From: Micromonospora echinofusca | GTDB taxonomy: Bacteria; Actinomycetota; Actinomycetes; Mycobacteriales; Micromonosporaceae | Assembly: GCF_900091445.1 (NCBI RefSeq) | Contig: NZ_LT607733.1 | Coordinates: 4,491,001-4,555,000 of the forward strand | Direction: 5' to 3' | Length of the DNA: 64,000 nt | In this document: one piece after another, positions 27,920-36,206 of the stretch | Position numbering within the stretch: position 1 is the first letter of the stretch | How the letters are laid out: each line of letters starts with the position of its first letter | Notes under the pieces: generated by a model | The model's database searches: none | Told to the model about the DNA's origin: nothing | What the model saw: the letters and a program-made list of their open reading frames with translations, nothing else | Program-made: the position numbers and the translations under genes

Positions 27920-28894
27920 ATGGACACCGGCTTCACTGTCGAGCAGCTACGGGCCGCCGCCACCGACGCCGTCCGCGCGCCGTCGCTGCACAACACCCAG
28001 CCGTGGCGGTTCCGACTGCGCGACGGCGGCATCGAGGTGCTCGTCGACCCGGCCCGACGCCTGCCGGCCACCGACCCGAACGGCTGGGGCGTCCGCATCG
28101 CCTGCGGGGCGGCCCTGTTCAACCTGCGGCTCTCCCTGGCCGCGGCCGGCACCCCCGCGAAGGTGCGGCTGCGCCCCTACCCGGCCGAGCCGGACGTGGT
28201 GGCCCGGCTGGTCCCGGACGTGCCGCGCCGCCCCACCCCCGCCGAGCAGGCCCTGCACGCGGCCATCCCCCGCCGGTTCAGCAACCGTGCGCCGTTCTGG
28301 CCCGACCCGGTGCCCGCCGACGCCCGTTGGCGCCTGGCCGAGGCGGCCCGCGCCGAGCAGTGCTGGCTGGAGCTGCTGGTCGGCGTGAGCGCCGTGAACG
28401 CGTTCGCCGAGATCGCCCGCAGCGCCCACCGGGTGCTGGAGCGCAGCCCCGAATACCGGGCCGAACGCCAGGAGTGGGTACGCGCCACGCCCGCCACGGA
28501 CGGCATCCCGGCCGCTTCCGGCGGCCCGCAGGGCGAGCCGCAGGACCTGCTGCCCTCCCGGGGCTTCGGCGGGCTCAACCGGGCACCGGGGCGGGACTTC
28601 GAGCCGGAGCCGCTGGTCGCGGTGCTCGGCTCGCCGGGCAACACGGCCGTCGACCAGGTCGTCGCCGGGCAGGCGTTGCAGCGGGTGCTGCTCACCGCGA
28701 CGGACTCGGGGCTGTCGGTGTCGATGCTGTCCCAGCCGATCGAGGTGCCGTCGGCGCGCGAGCAGCTGCGGCTGTCGCTGGGGCGGTTCGGTACGCCGCA
28801 GATGGTGATGCGCGTCGGCTACGGCCAGCCGGGCTGGCCGACCCCGCGCCGCGAGGTGGACGAGGTGCTCGATCTGGCGGTCGTCCGGTCCTGA
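27920..28894 (+). CDS. Acg-type nitroreductase/FMN-binding oxidoreductase
   Basis: 324 residues, paralogue of the protein encoded at 24283. APSLHNTQPWRFRLRDGGIE at the start, RRFSNRAPFWPDPVPADARW in the middle and QALQRVLLTATDSGLSVSML toward the end are Acg family marks. It has a clear ribosome site (GGAAGGAG) before the ATG and a DosR-like box 130 bp upstream. Role likely FMN sequestration or redox chemistry in hypoxic cells; the substrate is unknown. Confidence 0.88.
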   Translation: MDTGFTVEQLRAAATDAVRAPSLHNTQPWRFRLRDGGIEVLVDPARRLPATDPNGWGVRIACGAALFNLRLSLAAAGTPAKVRLRPYPAEPDVVARLVPDVPRRPTPAEQALHAAIPRRFSNRAPFWPDPVPADARWRLAEAARAEQCWLELLVGVSAVNAFAEIARSAHRVLERSPEYRAERQEWVRATPATDGIPAASGGPQGEPQDLLPSRGFGGLNRAPGRDFEPEPLVAVLGSPGNTAVDQVVAGQALQRVLLTATDSGLSVSMLSQPIEVPSAREQLRLSLGRFGTPQMVMRVGYGQPGWPTPRREVDEVLDLAVVRS

Positions 28895-28953
28895 CCGGCA
28901 GCGGGCCGGCGGCACCGCGTCAACCGGTCAGCGCGCGCAGCGCGTCGGCCCGC

Positions 28954-29955
28954 TCAGGTGCGTGTCGCGTGCGTGGCGGAGAGTAGCGCCGCCTCCCGGT
29001 CGGGGTCCAGCCCGACGGGGGCGCGCTGCGGTCTGCCTGCCCGGGGCGGGACGGTGCCGACCTCCCGCAGCCACGCCCACGTGTCGGCGACCGTCCCGGT
29101 CACCGGTCGGCAGGTCAACCCGGCCGCGTACGCCCGCTCGACGCCGCGCTCCTGCAACCAGCGGTACTCGTGCCCGACCGGGATCCAGATCGGCAGGTCG
29201 TTCCACGGCACCACGCCGGCGGCCAGGATGGGTTCCGGATCGGTCCAGCGCAGCCGGGCGTCGGCGCCGGTGACCGTGACGCAGGCGTCGAGCAACTCCC
29301 CCATCGTCGTGTGCCCGGGGCGGCTGACCACGTTGAACGTTCCGCCCGCGCCCCGGTCCAGCAGCCAGCCCGCGAGGTCACGCACGTCGACGTACTGCAC
29401 CGGCAGGTCGACCGGGCCGGGCGCCAGCACGTCCCCGCCCCGCGCGACGCGCGTCAGCCACCAGGGCAGCCGGCCGATGTCCTCCCCCGGCCCGAGGATC
29501 AGCCCCGCCCGGGCGATCAGCGCACGCTCACCGAACGTCTCCCGTACGGCCCGCTCGGCGCCGGCCTTGTTGGCCGGGTAGTCGCCGTCGTCGGCGTCCG
29601 GCTCAGCGTCCACCAGCGGGGCGTCCTCGCCCACGCCGGGGGCGACGGGCTCGGCGTAGACCGAGCCGCTGGAGACGTAGACGTACCGGTCGACCCGGTC
29701 GGCCAGCGCGCGGGCGGCGTCCCGCGCCGCGCGGGGCGCACCGTCCCAGGTGTCGACCACCAGGTCCCACTCGCCGTCCGCGAGCGCCGCCAGGCCGTCG
29801 GGCGCCATCCGGTCACCCCGCAACCGGCGTACGCCCTCAGGCGTCGCGCCGTGCAGCCCGCGATTGAACGCCGTCACCGACCAGCCCCGGCGCACCGCCT
29901 CGGCGACCGTCGCGCCGCCCACGAATCCCGTTCCACCCAGCACCAGCAGCCTCAT
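28954..29955 (-). CDS. NAD-dependent epimerase/reductase (extended SDR)
   Basis: 333 residues from ATG 29955; a GTG three codons upstream is possible. The Rossmann motif is LVLGGTGFVGGATV at the N-terminus, and the catalytic region is YVSSGSVYAEP with a Lys in YPANKAGAE; the Tyr/Lys spacing is altered relative to classical YxxxK. The fold resembles sugar-nucleotide epimerases or reductases of the chloroplast-stem-loop-binding type (VDTWDGAPRAARDAARAL). Substrate not identifiable. It is the first gene past the stress cluster on the minus strand. Confidence 0.8.
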   Translation of the reverse strand: MRLLVLGGTGFVGGATVAEAVRRGWSVTAFNRGLHGATPEGVRRLRGDRMAPDGLAALADGEWDLVVDTWDGAPRAARDAARALADRVDRYVYVSSGSVYAEPVAPGVGEDAPLVDAEPDADDGDYPANKAGAERAVRETFGERALIARAGLILGPGEDIGRLPWWLTRVARGGDVLAPGPVDLPVQYVDVRDLAGWLLDRGAGGTFNVVSRPGHTTMGELLDACVTVTGADARLRWTDPEPILAAGVVPWNDLPIWIPVGHEYRWLQERGVERAYAAGLTCRPVTGTVADTWAWLREVGTVPPRAGRPQRAPVGLDPDREAALLSATHATRT

Positions 29956-30125
29956 GCGCTCCACTGTGCCGGCTGCCGGGGGCGACGCGGTCCCGTGTTC
30001 ACCGTCGGCGGATCTGCCCTCGGCAGAACCCGACGCGGTCAGGGCGTACGCGTGGTGGGACCGTCAGGTCTCGCGGCGGTGTTTCCCGCTCGCTGCGAGG
30101 GCGGGACGGGTTGACAGACGGATGG

Positions 30126-30197
30126 TGGGCGATACTGGGTTTGAACCAGTGACCTCTTCCGTGTCAAGGAAGCGCGCTCCCACTGCGCCAATCGCCC
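30126..30197 (-). tRNA. tRNA-Val(GAC)
   Basis: Cloverleaf with acceptor pairs GGGCGAT/ATCGCCC, anticodon stem CTTCC/GGAAG around TTGACAC (anticodon GAC) and T-loop TTCAAAC. CCA is encoded (30123-30125). Identical to the copy at 30827-30898. Confidence 0.95.
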
Positions 30198-30245
30198 GGG
30201 GTGACCGCCCGCTCCGGCGGACCGGAGCACGTGGGGCGGATCGCG

Positions 30246-30318
30246 AGCGGACGACGGGATTCGAACCCGCGACCCTCACCTTGGCAAGGTGATGCGCTAC
30301 CAGCTGCGCTACGTCCGC
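30246..30318 (-). tRNA. tRNA-Gly(GCC)
   Basis: Acceptor GCGGACG/CGTCCGC, anticodon loop TTGCCAA (anticodon GCC), T-loop TTCGAAT. Lies 48 bp upstream of tRNA-Val in the same orientation; identical to 31017-31089. Confidence 0.95.
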
Positions 30319-30481
30319 GTGTCGCCGGTGTTCGTCGGCGACGAGGGAAACTCTACCCGACGGCAAGATCGCCTCACACGCCGCCCCGCCGGGAGCCCGA
30401 CCGGGCGAGGATTGCGCTGCTCACGCGTGGGGTACTGAGGTCCATCGACAGCACACCACATCCCTGACGAAGGAGGCTGTC

Positions 30482-30721
30482 GTGGGTATCGGCACCAGCA
30501 TCTTCCTGATCGCGCTCGGCGCGATCCTCACCTTCGCACTCGACGCGAACCTCGGCGGTCTCAACCTCGACGTCGTCGGGTGGATCCTGATGGCCGCCGG
30601 CGTGCTCGGCCTCATCATGACCACGCTCATCTGGGGGCGCCGCCGCCGGGTGGTCAGCACGGCCGAGCCGGTCGAGTACCGGCGCGTCGAGGAGCGTCGG
30701 GACGTCGCCCCGCCGCTCTGA
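30482..30721 (+). CDS. Small membrane protein, DUF6458 family
   Basis: 79 residues starting at GTG 30482 after a good AGGAGG ribosome site. Two membrane helices (about 5-24 and 30-50) are joined by a short loop NLGGLNLDVVGW, followed by a basic RRRRVV and an acidic/basic cytoplasmic tail ending DVAPPL. This matches the small actinobacterial DUF6458 membrane proteins of unknown role. It is inserted between two tRNA blocks on the opposite strand. Confidence 0.85.
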   Translation: MGIGTSIFLIALGAILTFALDANLGGLNLDVVGWILMAAGVLGLIMTTLIWGRRRRVVSTAEPVEYRRVEERRDVAPPL

Positions 30722-30785
30722 GGCGGCGGGCCGTGGGCCCGGCGGCCGTTCCGAGCGAGCCCCTCGGCCATCGGGTTAGCAGACG

Positions 30786-30821
30786 ACGAAGGCCCGTCAC
30801 CGGATGGTGACGGGCCTTCGT
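30786..30821. terminator. Strong bidirectional terminator
   Basis: A perfect 16-bp stem (30786-30801 with 30806-30821) over loop GGAT, placed between the convergent DUF6458 gene and the upstream tRNA block (Gly-Cys-Val). Confidence 0.9.
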
Positions 30822-30826
30822 GCTGG

Positions 30827-30898
30827 TGGGCGATACTGGGTTTGAACCAGTGACCTCTTCCGTGTCAAGGAAGCGCGCTCCCACTGCGCCAATCGCCC
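30827..30898 (-). tRNA. tRNA-Val(GAC), second copy
   Basis: Same sequence as the gene at 30126, with CCA encoded at 30824-30826. It ends five bases before the terminator. Confidence 0.95.
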
Positions 30899-30911
30899 TC
30901 GCTTGTTACCG

Positions 30912-30982
30912 AGGTGGGGACGGGATTTGAACCCGCGTACACGGCTTTGCAGGCCGTTGCCTCGCCTCTCGGCCACCCCACC
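30912..30982 (-). tRNA. tRNA-Cys(GCA)
   Basis: Acceptor GGTGGGG/CCCCACC, anticodon stem ACGGC/GCCGT around CTGCAAA (anticodon GCA), T-loop TTCAAAT. Located between tRNA-Gly and tRNA-Val; CCA is not encoded. Confidence 0.95.
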
Positions 30983-31016
30983 GAGGTTGCCCCCGTCATG
31001 CGTGGCGGCAGCTCCG

Positions 31017-31089
31017 AGCGGACGACGGGATTCGAACCCGCGACCCTCACCTTGGCAAGGTGATGCGCTACCAGCTGCGCTACGTCCGC
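31017..31089 (-). tRNA. tRNA-Gly(GCC), second copy
   Basis: Identical to the gene at 30246-30318. Sequences just upstream of both (GTGTCGCCGGTGTT and TTGTCTCCGGCGTT) are also similar, suggesting segmental duplication including the promoter side. Confidence 0.95.
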
Positions 31090-31406
31090 TTGTCTCCGGC
31101 GTTAACCGGTGACGGGTGAGAACTCTAGCCGAGCCGGCGAGCGGTTGCCAAATCGGGGCCCTCCCGGCGCGTCCGACGGGGGTCGGGCCTGCTCGACCAC
31201 GACGTGATCGGCTCCGACGCGGGTGTGCGGCTCGGGGTGACGCCCGCCTCCCGCCCTAGCCTTCCTAGGAGGATGGGTCGGAATCCTCGGATCCGTCTCG
31301 CGGCCGGCGAGGCGAGGTCGGAACTGTCCGGCTTCCGACTGCATCGGGGCAACTGGGCCGTGATCCGTAACTGCTCGTGTTCGGCAGGATGGGCTACGGT
31401 AACGGC

Positions 31407-32009
31407 GTGACGAGACGTGCGGCCGAGATCCGCCTGGATGCCCTGCTGCGCACGGCCTGTGACGTGATCGTGGAGCGCGGTCTGGCCAACACCCGCACGG
31501 CCGACGTGGCGCAGGCCGCCGGGGTGAGTCAGGCGCTGGTCTTCTACCACTTCGCCACCAAGGACCGGCTGCTCGCGCAGGCGTTCGCGTACGCCGTGGA
31601 GCAGGACCTGGCCCGGCTCGACGCGGTGATGCGCTCCAGCGCCCCGCCCCTGACCAAGCTCCGCCGGATCGTGCGGCTCTACACGCCAGCGGGCCGGGCG
31701 ACGTCCTGGGCCATGTGGATCGACGGCTGGGCGGAGTCGCTGCGTACCCCCGAGTTGGAGAAGGTCTCCCGCCGGCTCGACCTGCGCTGGCGGGAGGACC
31801 TGGCCACGGTCATCGCGGACGGGGTCCGCGATGGCACCTTCGAGTGCGCCGACCCGGCCGGGGCGGCGTGGCGGATCAGCGCGGTGGTCGACGGGCTGGC
31901 GGTGCAGCTCGCGGTGCACGAGCGGGTGATCTCCCGTCGGCAGTTCGCCGAGTGGGTACGCCTGCTCACCGCCCGCGAGCTGGGGCTGGACCCGGCACAG
32001 CTGGACTGA
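31407..32009 (+). CDS. TetR-family transcriptional regulator
   Basis: 200 residues from the GTG at 31407. The N-terminal TetR DNA-binding domain reads RLDALLRTACDVIVERGLAN, TRTADVAQAAGVSQALVFYHF, FATKDRLLAQAF. The C-terminal ligand domain (SWAMWIDGWAESLRTPELEK, DGLAVQLAVH) is of the BetI/YcdC-like type. A -10-like TACGGT (31395-31400) seven bases before the GTG suggests a leaderless message. Target unknown; the gene stands alone before a TIGR03086 gene. Confidence 0.88.
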   Translation: MTRRAAEIRLDALLRTACDVIVERGLANTRTADVAQAAGVSQALVFYHFATKDRLLAQAFAYAVEQDLARLDAVMRSSAPPLTKLRRIVRLYTPAGRATSWAMWIDGWAESLRTPELEKVSRRLDLRWREDLATVIADGVRDGTFECADPAGAAWRISAVVDGLAVQLAVHERVISRRQFAEWVRLLTARELGLDPAQLD

Positions 32010-32089
32010 CCGGGCACGGGCGGCGGCCGGAGGGCCGCGAAGCCGGCAAAACGGCTCGGCTGCCGGGGGCAGCCGGAACAATCGTCGGC

Positions 32090-32665
32090 ATGGACCCGCT
32101 GGAGACGTACCGCCGCAGCCTGGCCGAATTCACCGACCGGGTGGACCGGGTCGGCCCCGACCAGTGGTCGGACCCGACCCCGTGCCCCGACTGGGACGTC
32201 CGGACGCTGGTCAACCACGTGGTGGGCGAGGACCGCTGGAGCGTGGCGCTGCTCGCGGGGCGGACGATCGAAGAGGTGGGCGACCGCTACGACGGCGACG
32301 TGCTCGGCCCCGACCCGGCCGGCACGGCCCGGGAGGCGGCGGGGCAGGCCGAGCTGGCCTTCACCCACCCGGGGGCGCTGGAGCGCACGGTGGCGCTCTC
32401 CTCCGGCGAGACCCCCGCCGACGAGTACCTGCACCAGTTGATCGCGGAACACCTGATCCACGGCTGGGACCTCGCCGTGGCGATCGGCACCGATCCCCGG
32501 CTGGACGCCGACGCGGTCGCCGCCTGCGCGCGGTGGTTCGACCAGCGGATCGGCGACTACCAGCGGGGCCGGCTCGTCCGCCCGGAGGTCGACGTGCCGG
32601 CGCGGGCGGACCAGCAGGACCGCCTCGTCGCCGCCTTCGGCCGCGACCCCGACTGGACGCCCTGA
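32090..32665 (+). CDS. TIGR03086-family metal-binding protein (DinB/MDMPI-like)
   Basis: 191 residues. DQWSDPTPCPDWDVRTLVNHVVGEDRW is the N-terminal signature of the maleylpyruvate-isomerase-like/DinB superfamily, with His in NHVVGE and HLIHGWDLAVAIG providing metal ligands in a four-helix bundle. Members use mycothiol or bacillithiol-linked chemistry or are uncharacterised. It follows the TetR gene by 80 bp in the same direction; co-regulation is possible. Confidence 0.85.
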   Translation: MDPLETYRRSLAEFTDRVDRVGPDQWSDPTPCPDWDVRTLVNHVVGEDRWSVALLAGRTIEEVGDRYDGDVLGPDPAGTAREAAGQAELAFTHPGALERTVALSSGETPADEYLHQLIAEHLIHGWDLAVAIGTDPRLDADAVAACARWFDQRIGDYQRGRLVRPEVDVPARADQQDRLVAAFGRDPDWTP

Positions 32666-32705
32666 AAAACCCTCGGACGGCCAGCCGCCGCGACGCGGGT
32701 CCGCG

Positions 32706-33881
32706 TCAGTCGGCCCCCGGGCCCCGGCGGCGCTCGCGCAGCCGGCGCAGCGCCGGCGGGTGGACGTTGGCGCGGCTCAGGTCGCCGCCGTAGTGGGCGA
32801 GCACGCGGTGGTCCATCAGCCGGCGCCACACCGGCGGCACCAACGCGGCCACCACCATCGTGGCGTAGCCGGCGGGCAGCTGCGGGGACGACTCGAAGGT
32901 GCGCAGGGTCTGGTAGCGGCGCAGCGGATTGGCGTGGTGGTCGCTGTGCCGCTGGAGCTGGAAGAGGAAGATGTTGGTCACGCTGCGGTCGCTGTTCCAG
33001 CTGTGCCGGGGGTCGACCTTCTCGTAGCGTCCGGCGGGGGTGCGCTGCCGGGCCAACCCGTAGTGCTCCAGGTAGTTGACCACCTCGAGCAGGGAGAACC
33101 CGACCACCGCCTGGAGCACCAGGAACGGCAGCACACCCGGGCCGAAGGCGACGGCCAGCGCCGCGTAGAGCGCGAGGGTCATGGCGGACGCGTTGAGCAC
33201 GTCGTTGCGCCACGTCCACGGGGTGCGGCCCCGCAGGCGGAACCGGGCCGCCTCCAGCCGCCACGCCGAGCGCAGGCTGCCTGAGACGGTACGCGGCCAG
33301 AACGCCCAGAAGCTCTCCCCCAGCCGGGCGCTGGCCGGGTCCTCAGGCGTGGCGACGCGGGTGTGGTGGCCCCGGTTGTGCTCGACGTGGAAGTGCCCGT
33401 ACGCGGCCGGCGCGAGGGCCACCTTGGACAGCCAGCGCTCCACCGCCTCCCGCTTGTGGCCCAGCTCGTGGGCGGTGTTGATGGCGATGCCGTCGACCAC
33501 CCCGATCGTGGCGACCAGGCCGGCCGCACCGGCCACCGTCAGGCCGCCCCGGGCCCAGACCGCGCAGCACAGCGCGAGGGCCGCGTACTGGGCGGGCAGG
33601 TAGAGGTAGGTCAGCCAGCGGTAGTAGCCGTCGGCGGCCAACCGGGGCACCGCCTCGTCGGGCGGGTTGCGACGGTCCTCGCCCACCAGCAGGTCGACCA
33701 CCGGGATCAGGACGAACACGGCCGCCGGGGTGAGCCACCAGGCCCACGCGTCGCCGGTGGCCCGCCAGGTCGCCCAGCCGATGAACGGCAGCGAGGGGAC
33801 GAGCAACGCCAGCGGCCAGAACGGCCGGCGGGCGTCCCGCCAGCCGGCGGCGGAGGCTGTCGCTGCGGGGTCGAGGGCCAT
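32706..33881 (-). CDS. alkB: Alkane 1-monooxygenase (AlkB-type membrane di-iron hydroxylase)
   Basis: 391 residues with six predicted membrane helices and the full set of AlkB histidine motifs: HELGHK (about 142), EHNRGHH (about 167), the NYLEHYG motif (about 275) and LQRHSDHHAN (about 311). It should hydroxylate the terminal carbon of n-alkanes or fatty-acid-like chains at the inner membrane using rubredoxin-delivered electrons. No rubredoxin or reductase gene is next to it. ATG 33881 follows a GGCC-rich leader. Confidence 0.9.
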   Translation of the reverse strand: MALDPAATASAAGWRDARRPFWPLALLVPSLPFIGWATWRATGDAWAWWLTPAAVFVLIPVVDLLVGEDRRNPPDEAVPRLAADGYYRWLTYLYLPAQYAALALCCAVWARGGLTVAGAAGLVATIGVVDGIAINTAHELGHKREAVERWLSKVALAPAAYGHFHVEHNRGHHTRVATPEDPASARLGESFWAFWPRTVSGSLRSAWRLEAARFRLRGRTPWTWRNDVLNASAMTLALYAALAVAFGPGVLPFLVLQAVVGFSLLEVVNYLEHYGLARQRTPAGRYEKVDPRHSWNSDRSVTNIFLFQLQRHSDHHANPLRRYQTLRTFESSPQLPAGYATMVVAALVPPVWRRLMDHRVLAHYGGDLSRANVHPPALRRLRERRRGPGAD

Positions 33882-34081
33882 GGGCCGGCCTCCGAATCTG
33901 TCGCGGTCCTCCCTCGACTGTGACAGCCGTCACGTCCGTGCACAAGGGACTGTTTTTGTCAAGACCGACGCGGGGGCGGTCCCGCGGCGTGGCGCCCGCG
34001 CGGGCCGCCTTGAGTAGGCGCGCCCCTTGTTCCCCACCAGGCAGGCTGATATCCAGATGCACATGCGCAACCGCGCCCGGC

Positions 34082-34344
34082 TTCGGCCACCAGCGGCTGA
34101 CCGTCGTCGCCAAGGCCGGCAAGCAGGGGTACGTCGACCTGCGGATGAGCCGGAACAACCTGCGCGAGTTCGCGGTGCCGACCACGCTGGCCACGCACCT
34201 ACGGTTGGAGGTGCTCGCCAGCCAGTGCACCGGCGGCCCCGCCTACGCCGGGGAGCAGGACGACGCCCCGGCGACCACCACCGACTGCGCGACGGCCAGC
34301 CCGGCGCGTACGCAGGTGCATCGCGGAGTTCCAGGCGTTCTCGA
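34082..34344 (+). pseudogene. Possible remnant of a secreted-protein gene
   Basis: The frame LTVVAKAGKQGYVDLRMSRN with FAVPTTLATHLRLEVLASQC looks coding, but it has no start or recognisable N-terminus. The likely end (CIAEFQAFSK-stop, 34344) is in another frame, implying a frameshift. I do not recognise the family. The surrounding 33882-34389 gap otherwise holds no gene. Confidence 0.35.
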
Positions 34345-34389
34345 AGTGACCGCCCGTCGGGGCCGGTCGGCCCTGACGACCACCGCCGG

Positions 34390-35256
34390 TCAGCGGCGCG
34401 CCGCCCGCCACCGTCCGGACGCGACGGGTCGTTCCCGGCGTCGGTCCGGCCCGGCGGCGGCGTCGCCCGCGCCGGCGGCCCGAGTCAGGTGGCGCAGCCG
34501 CAGCAGCAGGCCGAGGCCGAGCGAGAGCAGCAGCCCACCCAGCAGGAACGCGGCCTGCACCACCCCGAAACCGCCGGATTCCGCCACCGGCCGCCCCGCG
34601 CCGGCCGGGGGCGGCCCCTCGGACGCGGGGTCGTCGGTCACCGGCTCGTCGGTGGCGGGTTCCGCCCCGGTCTCCGTCGCCCCGGTCTCCTCGGCCGCCG
34701 GTAGGGTCGGCCCGGGCGGGGTGTCACCGGGCGCCGGTTGCCCCGTCGGGGCCCTCCGGGCGTCCGGCCCGACGACCGACCGCGTGGCCGTCTGCCGCGA
34801 CAGCAGCCGCAGGTTCGCGTCGTACGCCTCGGCCGCCAGGGTGATCCGCCCCCGGGTGACGTCCCCCGCGAAGGCCACCCGGTAGCGGGCGGTGACCGTC
34901 CGCCCCGGGCAGAGCGTGCCCGGGTCGAGCCGGCGGTCGGTCAGCCGGGCCACGTCCCCCTCGGCACGGACGTCCAGCGGGAACGAGCCGGTCTCCTCGA
35001 TCCGGTCCATCCTGACCTGGTCGAGCCGGAGCCCGCGCACCCGCAGCACCATCGACCAGCGGACCTTGACGCAGCCGCCGTCGTCGCGGGAGACCACGGC
35101 GGAGACGGTCCGCACCCGGTCCCCGGCGGTGAACTCGTCCGGCAGGCCGCTCAGCTCGGTGCTGAAGGCCGCCTGCGCGGGCGCGGGCAGGCCCGCCCCG
35201 GCCAGGCAGGCGAGCACCATCGCGGCCCGTAGCGCGTACCGCCACACCGTCGCCAC
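34390..35256 (-). CDS. Secreted/membrane-anchored protein of unknown function
   Basis: 288 residues from the GTG at 35256 (preceded by GGGAGG). A signal peptide (AAMVLACLAGAGLPAPAQAA) leads to a beta-rich domain of about 140 residues (TELSGLPDEFTAGDRVRTV, RSMVLRVRGL), then an acidic Pro/Thr-rich stalk with TGAEPATDEPVTDDP. A C-terminal membrane helix (VVQAAFLLGGLLLSLGLGLL) with Arg-rich tail follows. The topology is that of a surface domain held on a stalk. No family recognised; upstream extension of the frame is not chosen. Confidence 0.7.
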   Translation of the reverse strand: MATVWRYALRAAMVLACLAGAGLPAPAQAAFSTELSGLPDEFTAGDRVRTVSAVVSRDDGGCVKVRWSMVLRVRGLRLDQVRMDRIEETGSFPLDVRAEGDVARLTDRRLDPGTLCPGRTVTARYRVAFAGDVTRGRITLAAEAYDANLRLLSRQTATRSVVGPDARRAPTGQPAPGDTPPGPTLPAAEETGATETGAEPATDEPVTDDPASEGPPPAGAGRPVAESGGFGVVQAAFLLGGLLLSLGLGLLLRLRHLTRAAGAGDAAAGPDRRRERPVASGRWRAARR

Positions 35257-35528
35257 CTCCCGTCCGTCGCCGCCACCCCGCAACGCTGCCAGCGCCGCCG
35301 GGCGGTCGGTAGACGGGCGTGTTCGCACCGGCCGCCAACCGCGGTGCCCACTTTCACCGACGGTGGTGAACCGATCACCCCTCCCCCGCGACACGCCGGT
35401 CGTCCGACGTCGGCGGGTCGACGGCCGGGTTCGCCGGGACCGGCAGTGGTGGGGTTGTGGCCGGGTCGCAGGGATCGGCCGGGGTGGCGGCGGTCGGCGG
35501 GTGCGGGTGAGGGGGGACAATCGCCGGC

Positions 35529-36197
35529 GTGTCCGAGCTCTCCACCGCCTTCGTCCGGCTGCACGCCAGCCTCACCCCCGTCGCCTTCGTCCCCGAGGTG
35601 CGGCTGCACCAGGCGGACGACGCCATCGGGCTGTGGGAGTTGACGGAGGGCGAGTTCCGCAGTTCGCAGCCGCCGCCGTTCTGGGCCTTCGCCTGGGCCG
35701 GCGGGCAGGCGTTGGCCCGGTACGTCACCGATCACCCGGACCTGGTCACCGGCCGCCGGGTGCTCGACCTCGCCGCGGGCTCCGGCCTGGTCGCCATCGC
35801 CGCCGCGCGGGCCGGCGCCGCCGCCGTGCGCGCCGTGGAGATCGACGAGCTGGCCGTCGCGGCCGTCGCGGTCAATGCCGAGGCCAACGGGGTACGCGTC
35901 GACGCCGAACTCGGCGACATCCTCGACGGCGACGCCGGCGGCGCCGAGGTGGTGCTCGCCGGGGACGTCTTCTACAGCCAGGCGATGGCCAACCGGGTAC
36001 TGCGCTTCCTGCTCCGGGCCGCCCGCGCCGGGGCCCGGGTGCTGGTCGGGGACCCCGGCCGCGCCTTCCTGCCGCACGACCGCTTCGACGAGGTGGCCGT
36101 CTACGACGTGCCGGTACCCGAGACGCTGGAGAGCGTACGGGTGAAGCGCACCACGGTGTGGCAGTTGCGGGCGGGGCTGCCGGGGGCGGGCCGCTAG
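35529..36197 (+). CDS. Class I SAM-dependent methyltransferase (ETFBKMT/NNT1-like)
   Basis: 222 residues. SAM motif I is VLDLAAGSGLVAIAAARAGA, preceded by the substrate-side FWAFAWAGGQALARYV typical of protein-lysine methyltransferases such as ETFB/ribosomal-protein types. GDILDGDAGGAEVVLAGDVFYS supplies motif III-IV. Probably methylates a protein; target unknown. GTG start; P450 gene begins 9 bp after its stop, so the two may be cotranscribed. Confidence 0.85.
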   Translation: MSELSTAFVRLHASLTPVAFVPEVRLHQADDAIGLWELTEGEFRSSQPPPFWAFAWAGGQALARYVTDHPDLVTGRRVLDLAAGSGLVAIAAARAGAAAVRAVEIDELAVAAVAVNAEANGVRVDAELGDILDGDAGGAEVVLAGDVFYSQAMANRVLRFLLRAARAGARVLVGDPGRAFLPHDRFDEVAVYDVPVPETLESVRVKRTTVWQLRAGLPGAGR

Positions 36198-36206
36198 CGT
36201 GTCGGC

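Noticed and set aside
28891..28931. CTGACCGG/CCGGTCAG inverted repeat after the second nitroreductase
   Set aside because: Only 8 bp arms with a 25-nt loop; too weak to call a terminator.
31273..31410. Small plus-strand frame starting MGRNPRIRL after AGGAGG
   Set aside because: The Shine-Dalgarno is directly adjacent to the ATG (no spacing) and the product has no recognisable feature; it overlaps the TetR promoter.
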